A stretch of DNA of 64,000 nt from JACVRW01 sp963812915 (GTDB taxonomy: Bacteria > Actinomycetota > Thermoleophilia > Solirubrobacterales > Thermoleophilaceae): assembly GCA_963812915.1 (NCBI GenBank), contig CAWEXB010000011.1:62001-126000 (forward strand), in the 5' to 3' direction. Below, piece by piece: positions 45,159 to 55,185 of this stretch. The notes under the pieces were generated by a model. The model searched no databases, was not told the origin of the DNA, and saw only the letters and a list, made by a program, of their open reading frames with translations. The translations under genes were made by a program, and so were the position numbers. The stretch's first letter is position 1; each line of letters starts with the position of its first letter.

Positions 45159-45209
45159 GGGGGTTCATGAAGATAGTCAATCTCTCGTTGACTAACTTGT
45201 TGAACCCCC
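45159..45209. terminator. Nested hairpin between convergent genes
   Basis: The outer stem GGGGGTTCA (45159-45167) pairs with TGAACCCCC (45201-45209). Inside, TAGTCAA (45174-45180) pairs with TTGACTA (45188-45194). It separates the riboswitch-controlled genes from the convergent sulfatase gene and can end both transcripts. Its inner arm is strikingly A/T-rich. Confidence 0.65.
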
Positions 45210-45232
45210 CGGACTAGCGGCAGGCGGAGACT

Positions 45233-46960
45233 TCATCGCCGAGCGAGCTCAGCCCCGCAAGCCCGCCGACGCTCGTCCAGCGTCACCGAGCGCCCATCGT
45301 CGAGGCGGACCCGGGCGCGCAGCAGGAAACGGCGGCCCGGAAGCACGCCGAGAAGGCGCACGTCCTTCCGGAAGGGCGCGTTCACGTCGCGCGACGCCCG
45401 CCGGAAGCTCGCGATGCCCTCGTCCTCGCCTCGCCGTGGGCGGCGCCGAACGGCGAACTCGACGTCCTCGACCTTGCGCGCGTCCGCTCCGCGCACGGCG
45501 GCGGTGAAACCGCACTGCCGGCGGGCGGCATCGAGGCGCAGCACCGGTCTCGCGCGGCAGCCGGCCCCGACGCAGGCGCGCAGCGCCGCGAGGCGCGTCG
45601 CCATCTCGGCTCGGAGCGCGGCCAGCGACGGGTCCGCATGCAGGCTCACCAGCTCGTCCGGGTCGCGCTCGAGGTCGTAGAGCTCGACCTCTCCCGTGGT
45701 GTGCTCGACGTACTTCCAGCGGTAGTTCCGCAGCGCGGTGAAGGTCAGTCCCTGCTCCGTGCCTCCCTCGACGAGGAGCTCCCGGCCCCACTGCGCGCCG
45801 GGATCCTCGAGCAGGTCGAACAGCGAGCGGCCGTCCTGCGCGCGTGCCGGCCGCGCGCCCGCCGCGTCGAGGATCGTGGGCGACAGGTCGGCGTTGGTCA
45901 CGAGCTGGCGCCGCACGCCGCCCTCCGGCACCCCCGGGCCGCGGATCAGGAGCGGCAGCCGAATCGACGGCTCGTACACGAGCAGCTTGCCCGCGGGCAC
46001 CCGGTGCTCGCCGTGGAAGAAGCCGTTGTCGCTCGTGAAGAGGATCAGGGTGTCGTCGAGCTCGCCCACCGATCGCAGGGCCCCGACGATCGACGCGACG
46101 GCGTCGTCGACCGCAAGCAGCGACTCGAGCCGCTGCTGGTAGCCCTCCTGGATCGCGGCGGCGCGGGCCGCGCCGATCGGTCGTCGCTGCTGCATCGCCA
46201 CGGGCTTGTCCGACACGTCGGCCTCGTTCCAGGACGGCGCGAGCGGCAGCGCCACGGAGGAGAAGGCGTTCGCGTGGCGGGGCGCCACGGCGGGCGTCGC
46301 GTGACCCCGGGGATCGTCGGGCTCGGCCGGGAGGCCGCTGTGAGGCGCCACGAAAGCGACCGACATGAAGAAGGGCTGGTCCGACGGCGCCGCCACCGCG
46401 ATCAGCTCGTTCGCGCGGCGGGCGAAGAAATCGGTCGAGTAGAACTCCGGCTCGCCGGCCGCGCCGTAGCCACGAAGGACTCCATTCTCGTTCACCGTGT
46501 AGCCGTAGAAGGAGTAGGTGGAGGGATCGACGGTCCCGTGCCAATCATTGAAGCCGGGGGGCACCTCGGTGGGCGGAGAGACCACGCCGTAGCCGTTGAG
46601 GAACTTGCCCACGTGCATGGTCCGGTAGCCGGCGCCCTGGAGCCACAGCGGCAGCCAGTTCGACTTGTCGAGCCGCGAGTAGCCGCCCGTCGGGAGGCCG
46701 TTGCTCAGCACGCCGTGGTTGTGCGCGTATTGACCGGTGTAGAGCGTGGCGCGCGAGGGGCAGCAGAGCGCGTAGCTCGCGAAGCTGCGGGTGAAGGTGG
46801 TGCCTCGATCGCCGAGCAGGTCGAGCGTCTTCGGCATGACCGACATCGAGGCGAGCGTCTGATCGTCGGTCATGAGCACGACGATGTTGGGCTTGGCGTC
46901 GGCCGCCGCCGGAGCCAGCGCGAGCATCATCAACGCGGTCAAGACGACTCTGGCACGCAC
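45233..46960 (-). CDS. Exported sulfatase
   Basis: The product is 575 residues from a GTG at 46960, chosen because it gives a normal signal peptide (VRARVVLTALMMLALAPAA) before KPNIVVLMTDDQ. The sulfatase signature CCPSRATLYTG supplies the cysteine that becomes formylglycine (C-x-P-S-R). Metal ligands are DDQ near the start, HNHG and the later SDNGFFHGEH. The C-terminal about 110 residues form an extra domain rich in Arg and Cys not needed for catalysis. It hydrolyses sulfate esters outside the membrane; the substrate is unknown. It is divergent from the helicase gene. Confidence 0.85.
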   Translation of the reverse strand: MRARVVLTALMMLALAPAAADAKPNIVVLMTDDQTLASMSVMPKTLDLLGDRGTTFTRSFASYALCCPSRATLYTGQYAHNHGVLSNGLPTGGYSRLDKSNWLPLWLQGAGYRTMHVGKFLNGYGVVSPPTEVPPGFNDWHGTVDPSTYSFYGYTVNENGVLRGYGAAGEPEFYSTDFFARRANELIAVAAPSDQPFFMSVAFVAPHSGLPAEPDDPRGHATPAVAPRHANAFSSVALPLAPSWNEADVSDKPVAMQQRRPIGAARAAAIQEGYQQRLESLLAVDDAVASIVGALRSVGELDDTLILFTSDNGFFHGEHRVPAGKLLVYEPSIRLPLLIRGPGVPEGGVRRQLVTNADLSPTILDAAGARPARAQDGRSLFDLLEDPGAQWGRELLVEGGTEQGLTFTALRNYRWKYVEHTTGEVELYDLERDPDELVSLHADPSLAALRAEMATRLAALRACVGAGCRARPVLRLDAARRQCGFTAAVRGADARKVEDVEFAVRRRPRRGEDEGIASFRRASRDVNAPFRKDVRLLGVLPGRRFLLRARVRLDDGRSVTLDERRRACGAELARR

Positions 46961-47027
46961 CGTGCCCGCCGGAACACAGGCCGACGAGCAAAGGTGCGCC
47001 GAGCCGCGCGGTACGCTGGTCGGTCGC

Positions 47028-50000
47028 GTGTCTTCGGATCCCCTCGCATCGTTCACCCCGCAGGTCCGTGACTGGTTCACGCGCTCCTTCGAGCGCCCAA
47101 CGCAGGCTCAGGCCCAGGCCTGGCCGGCGATCGCATCCGGGGACAACACGCTCGTGTCCGCCCCCACCGGGTCGGGCAAGACGCTCGCCGCGTTTCTCTG
47201 GGGACTCGACCGGCTCGTGGCCACGCCCGGCCACGGGCGGCTCGTCTACGTCTCGCCACTGAAGGCCCTCTCCTACGACATCGAGAAGAATCTGCGCGCC
47301 CCGCTCAACGGGATCGGCGGCGACATCTCAGTGGCGATCCGAACGGGCGACACGCCTCAGCGCGAGCGCCAGGCCATGCTGCGCACCCCGCCCGACGTGC
47401 TGATCACGACGCCCGAGTCCCTCTACCTGATGCTCACGTCCAGGGCACGCGAGTTCCTGACCGAGGCCGACTCGGTGATCGTCGACGAGATCCACGCGGT
47501 CGCCCAGACCAAGCGCGGCGCCCACCTCGCCCTGACGCTCGAGCGGCTCGAGCACCTCGCCGGGCGTCCCCTCCAGCGCATCGGACTATCCGCCACCCAG
47601 CGCCCGCTGGAAGAGGTTGGGCGCTTCCTCGTCGGGGCGGGACGCGAGTGCACGATCGTCGACGCCGGACTGCGCAAGCCGCTCGACCTGAGGATCCACG
47701 TGCCGGTCGAGAAAATGCGCGAGCAGGACGCACACGACGTCACCGACCCGGCGGTGGGGGGCATGGGCACCGCGGCGGGCGGCGGCGACCTGGTGGGGCG
47801 CGGGCTCGGCTCGTCGGATGGGCCGGTCACGACCCAGCGCTCCATCTGGCCCGCCATCTACCCCGAGCTGCTCGAGCTCGTGCGGCGGCACCGCTCCACG
47901 ATCGTGTTCGTCAACAACCGGCGTGGCGCCGAGCGCCTCGCGGTGCGCCTGAACGAGCTGGCGAGCGAGGATGCCGACCAGCCCGTCTACATCGCCCGCG
48001 CCCACCACGGGTCGCTGGCGCGCGAGGAACGGCTCGTGGTCGAGGACCTGCTGAAGTCGGGAGAGCTTCCCTGTCTCGTAGCCACCTCCTCGCTCGAGCT
48101 CGGAATCGACATGGGAGCGGTCGACCTGGTGATTCAGGTCGAGTCGCCGAAGTCGGTGACCGCCGGGCTCCAGCGCATCGGCCGCGCCGGCCACGGGGTC
48201 GGCGAGGTCTCGCGGGGCCGGATCTTCCCGAAGTTCCGCGCCGATCTGCTCGAGTGCGCGGTGGTCGCCAAGCGCATGCGCGACGGCGACATCGAGCCGA
48301 CGGTGGTGCCCCGCAACCCGCTCGACGTGCTCGCCCAGCAGATCGTCGCGATGACCGCCACCGGCGACGAGTGGAGGGTGCCCGAGCTCCACGAGACGAT
48401 CCGCCGCGCCCACCCGTTCTCGGAGCTGTCGCGCGAGCTGCTCGACAGCGTGCTCGACATGCTCGATGGCCGCTACCCCTCGGAGGAGTTCGCCGAGCTG
48501 CGCCCGCGCATCGTGTGGGACCGGATCGAGGACACGATCCGCGCTCGCCGCGGCGCCCTCCAGCTCGCGGTCACGAACGCGGGCACGATTCCCGACCGCG
48601 GGCTTTACGGCGTTCACCTGCCCGACGGCCGGCGCGTCGGGGAATTGGACGAGGAAATGGTGTACGAGGCGCGTCCGGGCCAGACGTTCCTGCTCGGGGC
48701 CTCGACCTGGCGCATCGAGGAGATCACGCGCGACCGAGTGATCGTCACGCCCGCGCCCGGCGCGCCCGGGGCGGTTCCCTTCTGGCGCGGCGACGGCGTG
48801 GGGCGGCCGAAGGAGCTGGGCCGGGCAATCGGCGCCTTCTCTCGCGAGGCCGTGGAGCGCGAGCCCGCGGAGCTGGCGAGCGAGTACGACCTCGACGAGC
48901 GCGCCGCCCGCAATCTGGTCGCGTTCCTGCGCGAGCAGCAGGAGGCGACCCGGGTCGTGCCGAGCGACCGGACCGTCGTGATCGAGAGATTCCGCGACGA
49001 GATCGGCGACTGGCGGCTGTGCGTCCTCTCTCCGTACGGCGGACGCGTGCACGCGGCCTGGGGTCTCGCGCTGTCGGCGCGCATCCGCGACGAGTTTGGC
49101 CTCGAATCGGACGCGATCTGGTCCGACGACGGCATCGTGGTGCACCTCCCGGACGCCGACGAGCCACCCTCGGCCGACCTGGTGATGGTCGAGCCGGACG
49201 CCCTCGAGGATCTGGTGGTGCGCGAGCTGTCGGCCTCCGCACTGTTCGGCGCGCGCTTCCGCGAGAACGCGGCCCGCGCGCTCCTCCTGCCCCGCGCGCG
49301 GCCCGGCAAGCGGACGCCGCTGTGGCAGCAGCGCCTCAAGGCGCAGACGCTGCTCGAGGTGGCCAAGCGCTACGGCCAGTTCCCGATCGTGCTCGAGACC
49401 TACCGCGAGTGTCTCCGCGACGTGCTCGACCTCCCGGGCCTCGAGGAGCTCCTACGCGGCCTGCACACGCGCGAGCTCTCGCTGGTCGAGGTGGAGACGC
49501 AGCGCGCCTCGCCCTTCGCCTCCTCCCTCCTGTTCGACTACGTCGCGACCTACATGTACGAGGGCGACACCCCGAACGCCGAGCGGCGGGCGGCGGCCCT
49601 TTCGCTCGACCGCGAGCTTCTGCGCGAGCTGCTCGGCCAGGAGGAACTGCGCGAGCTGATCGACCCGGACGCGCTGGCCGAGGTCGAGGCGGACCTCCAG
49701 CGCACGAGCGAGCGCGCCCGAGCGGCGAACGCGGACGGCATGCACGACGTGCTGCGGGCGGTCGGCGACCTCACCGCGGATGAGGCGCAGCGGCGCTGCC
49801 TGGAGGCGGTGTCCTCCAAGCGGATGCTCGTGGACCTCGAGAAGGAGCGCCGCGCCGTGCGGATGCGGATCGGCGGCGAGGAGCGCTGGATCGCGGCCGA
49901 GGACGCGGGGCTCTACCGCGACGCGCTCGGCGCCGTGCCGCCGGGCGGGCTGCCGGCCGCCTTCCTGGAGACGGTGGAGGAGCCCCTCGAGCGGCTGGCG

Positions 50001-51458
50001 CGCCGCTTCGCCCGCACCCATGGGCCGTTTACCACGCGCGATGTCTCCGGCCGCTACGCGCTCGACCTGGGGCCGGTCCTTCGCCAGCTCGAGCGGGGCG
50101 GACGGCTGGTGCAGGGCGAGCTGCGACCGGGCGGGACGGAGCGCGAGTGGTGCGACCCGGACGTGCTGCGCCGCCTGCGCCGCGCCTCGCTCGCCACGCT
50201 TCGCAAGGAGGTCGAGCCGGCCGAGCAGCGGGCCTTGGCGCGGTTCCTGCCCGCGTGGCAGGGCGTTGACGCGGCTCCGCCCGGCGGTGCGGGCGTAGAT
50301 CGCCTGCGGGAGATGCTGGCGCCGCTCCAGGGCGTGACCCTCGCGCCGGAGGTATGGGAGCGCGACGTGCTGCCGCGGCGGGTGGGCGCCTACTCGCAGG
50401 CCTGGATGGACCAACTCTGTGCGAGCGGGGAGCTGGTGTGGATCGGAGCGGGGGCGCTCGGGAGGAGCTCGGGGCGGGTGGCGCTCTACTTCCGCGAGGA
50501 CGCCCGCTGGCTCGGGCCGCCTCCGAACAAGGGCGAGCGCCCGTCCGGTCGGCTGCACGACGTGATTCGCGAGCGGCTCCGGGGCGGCGCCGCCTTCTGG
50601 ACCGACCTGCTCGCGGATCTCGGCGAGGAGGAGCCGATCGAGCTCCAAGAGGCCCTTTGGGATCTCGCCTGGGCGGGCGAGGTCACGAACGACGCGTTTG
50701 CGCCGCTGCGAGCGCCACGCCTGACCCTGGCGCGACGCGAGCGCGAGGGAGGACGCCGGTTCGCACGCCGCCGGCGACCCGGTGCTCCTCAGGTGCTGGG
50801 GCGCTGGTCCCTCACCGAAGCGCTGTTCGCGGAGGCCCCCGCCCATGGGCCGCGAATGCGAGCGCTGTCCGAGGTGATGCTCGAGCGCTACGGGATCGTG
50901 ACCCGAGAAACCGCGCTTGCCGAGGGCGTCGCCGGCGGCTTCTCCACCCTGTACGGAGAGCTCACCAACCTCGAGACGCTCGGCACGGCCCGCCGCGGCT
51001 ACTTCGTCGAAGGACTGGGTGGGGCCCAGTTCGCGCTACCGGCGGCGATCGAGCGCCTTCGCACCATGCGCACCGACGAGCCGGCAGGGGCGCTCGTGCT
51101 TGCGGTGACTGATCCGGCGAACCCCTACGGCGCGACACTGCCATGGCCCAAACGCGAGAGCGACGACTCGGGCCGGCGTCCGTCCCGCGTGCCGGGCGCC
51201 TACGTCGTCACGCTCGACGCAGAGCCCGTTTTGTACGCAGAGCGCGGAGGGAAGGCCCTGCTCGCGCTGAGGGACCCGGAGGACGGCTGGCTACGCCCCG
51301 CGCTCGAGGCCCTAGCCGAGGCAGTCCGACGCGGCCGCATCCCGCGCCTCGGGCTCGAGCGCTTCGACGGTGAGCCGGTCGTGGGCTCGGAGATCGGTGC
51401 GCTCCTGATCGAGCTCGGCTTCCGGCAGGGCCCGCGCCGGCTGACGCTCAGCGCCTGA
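47028..51458 (+). CDS. lhr: Large Lhr-type superfamily 2 helicase
   Basis: The product is 1,476 residues from a GTG at 47028; the frame is open further upstream over the sulfatase start, but that part does not look like the family. Motif I is APTGSGKTLAAFLWG, motif II is VDEIHAVA, motif III is SATQRP and motif VI is QRIGRAGHGVGE. RecA-like domains occupy about 1-400, followed by the Lhr winged-helix and beta-barrel core and the long C-terminal region characteristic of Lhr. Lhr is a DNA-translocating 3'-5' helicase associated with mutagen resistance. The length matches mycobacterial and enteric Lhr. Confidence 0.9.
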   Translation: MSSDPLASFTPQVRDWFTRSFERPTQAQAQAWPAIASGDNTLVSAPTGSGKTLAAFLWGLDRLVATPGHGRLVYVSPLKALSYDIEKNLRAPLNGIGGDISVAIRTGDTPQRERQAMLRTPPDVLITTPESLYLMLTSRAREFLTEADSVIVDEIHAVAQTKRGAHLALTLERLEHLAGRPLQRIGLSATQRPLEEVGRFLVGAGRECTIVDAGLRKPLDLRIHVPVEKMREQDAHDVTDPAVGGMGTAAGGGDLVGRGLGSSDGPVTTQRSIWPAIYPELLELVRRHRSTIVFVNNRRGAERLAVRLNELASEDADQPVYIARAHHGSLAREERLVVEDLLKSGELPCLVATSSLELGIDMGAVDLVIQVESPKSVTAGLQRIGRAGHGVGEVSRGRIFPKFRADLLECAVVAKRMRDGDIEPTVVPRNPLDVLAQQIVAMTATGDEWRVPELHETIRRAHPFSELSRELLDSVLDMLDGRYPSEEFAELRPRIVWDRIEDTIRARRGALQLAVTNAGTIPDRGLYGVHLPDGRRVGELDEEMVYEARPGQTFLLGASTWRIEEITRDRVIVTPAPGAPGAVPFWRGDGVGRPKELGRAIGAFSREAVEREPAELASEYDLDERAARNLVAFLREQQEATRVVPSDRTVVIERFRDEIGDWRLCVLSPYGGRVHAAWGLALSARIRDEFGLESDAIWSDDGIVVHLPDADEPPSADLVMVEPDALEDLVVRELSASALFGARFRENAARALLLPRARPGKRTPLWQQRLKAQTLLEVAKRYGQFPIVLETYRECLRDVLDLPGLEELLRGLHTRELSLVEVETQRASPFASSLLFDYVATYMYEGDTPNAERRAAALSLDRELLRELLGQEELRELIDPDALAEVEADLQRTSERARAANADGMHDVLRAVGDLTADEAQRRCLEAVSSKRMLVDLEKERRAVRMRIGGEERWIAAEDAGLYRDALGAVPPGGLPAAFLETVEEPLERLARRFARTHGPFTTRDVSGRYALDLGPVLRQLERGGRLVQGELRPGGTEREWCDPDVLRRLRRASLATLRKEVEPAEQRALARFLPAWQGVDAAPPGGAGVDRLREMLAPLQGVTLAPEVWERDVLPRRVGAYSQAWMDQLCASGELVWIGAGALGRSSGRVALYFREDARWLGPPPNKGERPSGRLHDVIRERLRGGAAFWTDLLADLGEEEPIELQEALWDLAWAGEVTNDAFAPLRAPRLTLARREREGGRRFARRRRPGAPQVLGRWSLTEALFAEAPAHGPRMRALSEVMLERYGIVTRETALAEGVAGGFSTLYGELTNLETLGTARRGYFVEGLGGAQFALPAAIERLRTMRTDEPAGALVLAVTDPANPYGATLPWPKRESDDSGRRPSRVPGAYVVTLDAEPVLYAERGGKALLALRDPEDGWLRPALEALAEAVRRGRIPRLGLERFDGEPVVGSEIGALLIELGFRQGPRRLTLSA

Positions 51459-51474
51459 GCCGGGGGATCGCCAG

Positions 51475-52170
51475 GTGCCAGGCTTGATCCGCGTCGGTCA
51501 CAAGGGCGCCCACCACATCGCGCCGGGCAACACGATCGAGAGCTTCGAGGCGGCGCTCGCGCACGGCGTCGACATGATCGAGTTCGACGTGCTGCGGACC
51601 CGCGATGGACGGCTCGTGCTCGCGCACGACTACGCGGACGCCGACGGTCGCGACCCGCTGTCGTTGGAGGTCGGGCTCGATCACTTCGCCGGCGAGGCCT
51701 ACGCGGGGATCGAGCTGGACGTCGACCTGAAGCTGCCCGGCTACGAGCGCGAGGTGGCCGAGGGACTGCTCGAGCGCGAGCTCGGCGGACGGTCGCTGGT
51801 CTCGTCGCACTATCCGGAGAGCCTCGACCGGCTGGGCGAGCTCGCTCCCGGGCTGCGGCGCGGCTGGTCGGTGCCGCGCGTGCAGCGCAACTACATGCGT
51901 TCGCCGCTGGCCGTGCCGGCCTACGCGGTCGCGCGCGTGATGCGGGCGCGACTTCCCGGGCGGGCGAGCGCACGCATCGAGGCCGGGGGCTGCGAGGCGA
52001 TCATGGCGCACCAGCTCCTCGTGAGCGCCCGACTGGTGCGGAGAGTGCACGGCGCGGGCGGGCAGGTCTACGTCTGGACCGTCGACAGCGCGCGCCGGAT
52101 CGCCGCGCTCGAGGCGCTCGGCGTGGACGGGGTGATCACAAACGACCCGAGGCTGTTCGACGCGTACTAG
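51475..52170 (+). CDS. Glycerophosphodiester phosphodiesterase
   Basis: The product is 231 residues from a GTG at 51475. The GDPD signature is present: RVGHKGAHHIAPGNTIESF (catalytic His and Glu region), IEFDVLRTRDGRLVLAHD (metal Glu/Asp and second His), then DVDLKLPG, the strand-end VYVWTVD and GVDGVITNDP at the C-terminus. It cleaves glycerophosphodiesters to glycerol-3-phosphate. It starts 16 bases after lhr, and ends three bases before the convergent flavoprotein gene. Confidence 0.85.
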   Translation: MPGLIRVGHKGAHHIAPGNTIESFEAALAHGVDMIEFDVLRTRDGRLVLAHDYADADGRDPLSLEVGLDHFAGEAYAGIELDVDLKLPGYEREVAEGLLERELGGRSLVSSHYPESLDRLGELAPGLRRGWSVPRVQRNYMRSPLAVPAYAVARVMRARLPGRASARIEAGGCEAIMAHQLLVSARLVRRVHGAGGQVYVWTVDSARRIAALEALGVDGVITNDPRLFDAY

Positions 52171-52172
52171 AA

Positions 52173-53885
52173 CTAGACGATCTTCCCCGGGTTCAGGTTG
52201 GCGCCCGGGTCGACCCCGTCGAACAGGGACCTCAGCATCGCGACCCCGGGCCCCGAGATGTCCTGATCCAACCACTTCGCGTGCTCCGTGCCGACCGCGT
52301 GGTGGTGCGAGAGGGTGGCGCCCGAATCCACGAACGTCTGCTGGATCGCATCCTTGACGACGTCGTACTCCTCGAGCACGTCACGCCTTCCCGAGGGCTT
52401 GAACGCGAACGTGAAGTAGAGGCACGCGCCAGCGTGGTAGGAGTGCGAGAGGTGGCACATGATGTAGCCGCGCACTCCGAGCTCGTCGAAGGCCCTTTGC
52501 GCCGCTTCGGTCACGTTGTCGTACAGGGTGGACAGCGCGCTCCACGGCGCGGACGTCTCCGACACGTCGCCGGGCGCGCCGCGATCGAGCAGGTAGTCGC
52601 GGATGTAGGGGGTGTCGAACTTCTTCTGGTCGTAGAGCTCGCCGGGACCGCTTCCGACAGAGAGACCGCCGTGGCGGGACACGATCTTCCCGACCAGCTT
52701 GCGTTGGGCGGCCACGTGGTCCTTGGTTCCCTCGTAGCCGATGAATGACAGGCACATGGCCTCGAGATCGAAGTTGCGCCGTCGCTCGAGGTACGTCTGC
52801 AACGCCTTGGACTTGAGGCGGTCGAGCAGCGAGGGCTCCTTCCTCGTCGCGAACGAGAACCGCGTCTCAGCCACGTCGGACACCCGGGTCACCGATGGCG
52901 ACGCCTCGCTCTCTGCGATCTCGCGCATGGCGGCGAGAGCCTCCGGCCATGACGGGAAGAGGTAGCCGAGGATCGTGCGGCGCTCGGGCACGCGATGCAC
53001 GTGGACGGTCGCCTCGGTGATGATCCCGAGCCGTCCCTCGCTGCCGAGCACCATCTCGCGCACGCTCGGGCCCGTGGAGGTATGGGGCACCGGGCGCGTG
53101 GCCAGAATGCCGGACGGCGTGACGACGCGTACCGCTCGCGTCAGGTCGGCGACGTCGCCGTACTTGTCCGACTGCATCCCGGATGAGCGGGTCGCGATCC
53201 ACCCGCCGAGCGTCGAGTGGGTGAAGCTGTCGGGGAAGTGCCCCACGGTCCACCCCCGGGCGTTCAGCTGCTCCTCCAGCCGGGGGCCGAGCACGCCGGC
53301 CTGCACGCGCGCCAGGCGAGACTCCTCGTCGATCTCGAGCACGCGATCCATCAACCCCGTGTCGACCGAGATGACGGTACGCGTCTCCGACTCCGGCGCC
53401 TCGAGGCTTCCGGAGATGTTCGTGCCCCCGCCGAAGGGGATCAGGACGGCGTCGGCGTCGAGCGCCACCCGCAGGACCGCCGCCACCTCGTCCTCGTCGT
53501 CCGGGCGAACCACCACGTCGGGGACTCGGCCAAGCTCGCCACGCCGATGGCGGACGAGGTCGCGCAGACACTTGCCCCGGGCGTGAACGACGCGATCGAG
53601 AGGGTCCGTCGAGACCCGCTCGCTCCCGACCGCGCCCTCCAGGGCAGACCGCAGGCTCGGCTCCAGCGACGAGTCGGGGATGCGAAGGTCGTCGAAGGCG
53701 ACGGGGCGGGATGTCTCGGCTTCGACGTCGAGCCCGAGGTGCAGCTTGATGAAGGGCGCGAGGGCGGGCTTGTCCGTGTGCGTGAACGAGACTCCCTCGT
53801 CCCCCCAACCCCACCACTTCATCCCGGCCGTCAGGAGCCTTCGAGCGGTTTGCCGTGTCTCGTCGCCAGTCTGTAGTCCGACCAT
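52173..53885 (-). CDS. FAD-linked oxidase, alkyl-dihydroxyacetonephosphate-synthase-like
   Basis: The product is 570 residues from the ATG at 53885 (a TTG six codons earlier is possible). The family start KWWGWGDEGVSF is present. The FAD (PCMH) domain shows PFGGGTNISGSLE, HFPDSFTHSTLGGWIAT and SSGMQSDKYGDV. The C-terminal active site has SHSYHAGACLYFTF and LSHHHAVGTEH, matching the His cluster of alkyl-DHAP synthases. In bacteria such enzymes are often of unassigned substrate, so an ether-lipid role is possible but unproven. It is convergent with a phosphodiesterase gene. Confidence 0.8.
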   Translation of the reverse strand: MVGLQTGDETRQTARRLLTAGMKWWGWGDEGVSFTHTDKPALAPFIKLHLGLDVEAETSRPVAFDDLRIPDSSLEPSLRSALEGAVGSERVSTDPLDRVVHARGKCLRDLVRHRRGELGRVPDVVVRPDDEDEVAAVLRVALDADAVLIPFGGGTNISGSLEAPESETRTVISVDTGLMDRVLEIDEESRLARVQAGVLGPRLEEQLNARGWTVGHFPDSFTHSTLGGWIATRSSGMQSDKYGDVADLTRAVRVVTPSGILATRPVPHTSTGPSVREMVLGSEGRLGIITEATVHVHRVPERRTILGYLFPSWPEALAAMREIAESEASPSVTRVSDVAETRFSFATRKEPSLLDRLKSKALQTYLERRRNFDLEAMCLSFIGYEGTKDHVAAQRKLVGKIVSRHGGLSVGSGPGELYDQKKFDTPYIRDYLLDRGAPGDVSETSAPWSALSTLYDNVTEAAQRAFDELGVRGYIMCHLSHSYHAGACLYFTFAFKPSGRRDVLEEYDVVKDAIQQTFVDSGATLSHHHAVGTEHAKWLDQDISGPGVAMLRSLFDGVDPGANLNPGKIV

Positions 53886-53987
53886 TGACAAAGGATTACC
53901 CAAGTCGACGCGTTACGGCTCAGGCGGGAGCGGCGGCGGTCCCCGGGCGTTGGAATAGGCGCCGGCCCGACGGCGTCCTTAGTTGAC

Positions 53988-55163
53988 ATGAACGATCGGC
54001 AAGCAGTGGTGGTTGGCGCCGGCCCGGCGGGACTGGCCTCGGCGGCGGAGCTCGGGCGCAGGGGGGTTCCCGCGTTGGTGCTCGAGCGGGCGGACGCCGT
54101 CGGCGCATCGTGGCGCGGTCGCTACGACCGGCTACGGCTCAACTCGAGCCGTCCGTTCTCCAAGCTCCCCGGAGCTCGCCACCGGCGCGGGACCGGAATG
54201 TTTCCGTCGCGCGACGAAATGGTGGGCTACCTCGAGGACTACGTCGCCCGCAACCTGATCCAGGTTCGGCTCGGCACGCGGCTCGAGCGAATCGACCGCG
54301 ACGGCCGCGGCTGGCTGCTCAGGACCTCGACGGGTGACGTGCGGGCCGACCAGGTGATCGTCGCCGGCGGCTACGCGCACACCCCGTTCGTGCCAGAGTG
54401 GCCGGGCCGCGAGCGCTTCCGCGGACGGCTCTTGCACTCGGCCGACTACCGCAACCCGGATCCCTTCCGAGCGCTCGACGTGCTGGTGGTGGGGCCCGGG
54501 AGCTCGGGCATGGAGATCGCCTACGACCTTGCCGAGGGTGGAGCGGCGCGCGTGCGGCTCTCGGTGCGCACGCCTCCGAACATGATCGTGCGCGCGCCCG
54601 CCGGTCCCCTCTTCGCGAGCGCGCTCTTGAAGCTGCCGCCGCGCTGGTCGGATCGCGTCATGAGCTTCGTCCGGAGCAAGGAGATCGGGGATTTGACCGA
54701 GTACGGTCTGCCCGTGCCGGCGGAGGGGGTCTTCACCCGGCTGAAGCGACTGGGCGTCGCGCCCGCGATCGTGGACCACGAGGTCGTGGAGGCGATCAAG
54801 GCTCGGCGAGTCGAGATCGCCGCGGGAGTCGAGTCCCTAGACGAGTCGGGCGTCACGCTCGCAGACGGCGAGCGCCTGCGGCCCGACGCCGTGATCGCCG
54901 CGACCGGCTATCGCTCCGAGCTCGAGCCGCTCGTGGGACACCTCGGGGTGCTCGACGAACGAGGCGCGCCGCGCGCTCTCGAAGGAAGGACGGCGGCGCC
55001 CGGCCTGCGCTTCGTCGGATACGTTCCGCGACCGGCCCAGATGTGGCACATGGGCGGCGAGGCGAGGCGGGCAGCCAAGATCATCGCCCGAGAGATGAGC
55101 AGTTCGCCATCCGCGCGCACGGTGGCGACGGCGGGCTCCCCGGCGATGGAAACCAGCGCGTAG
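53988..55163 (+). CDS. Flavin-containing monooxygenase-like enzyme
   Basis: The product is 391 residues from the ATG at 53988. It has an N-terminal FAD dinucleotide motif VVGAGPAGLASAAELGRRG, a second NADPH motif VVGPGSSGMEIAYDLAEG near residue 165, and AVIAATGYRSEL near the end. The spacing and the GASWRGRYDRLRLNSSRPF segment match YUCCA-like or Baeyer-Villiger-type flavoproteins. It oxidises a small organic compound with NADPH and oxygen; the substrate is unknown. It is divergent from the FAD-linked oxidase gene and followed by a perfect hairpin. Confidence 0.85.
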   Translation: MNDRQAVVVGAGPAGLASAAELGRRGVPALVLERADAVGASWRGRYDRLRLNSSRPFSKLPGARHRRGTGMFPSRDEMVGYLEDYVARNLIQVRLGTRLERIDRDGRGWLLRTSTGDVRADQVIVAGGYAHTPFVPEWPGRERFRGRLLHSADYRNPDPFRALDVLVVGPGSSGMEIAYDLAEGGAARVRLSVRTPPNMIVRAPAGPLFASALLKLPPRWSDRVMSFVRSKEIGDLTEYGLPVPAEGVFTRLKRLGVAPAIVDHEVVEAIKARRVEIAAGVESLDESGVTLADGERLRPDAVIAATGYRSELEPLVGHLGVLDERGAPRALEGRTAAPGLRFVGYVPRPAQMWHMGGEARRAAKIIAREMSSSPSARTVATAGSPAMETSA

Positions 55164-55185
55164 GCCGGCCATCTTCCGGTCGCTC

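Noticed and set aside
47586..49145. A 519-codon minus-strand frame inside lhr
   Set aside because: It is a shadow of the Lhr helicase frame; its composition is Arg/Gly-rich and it has no start signal.
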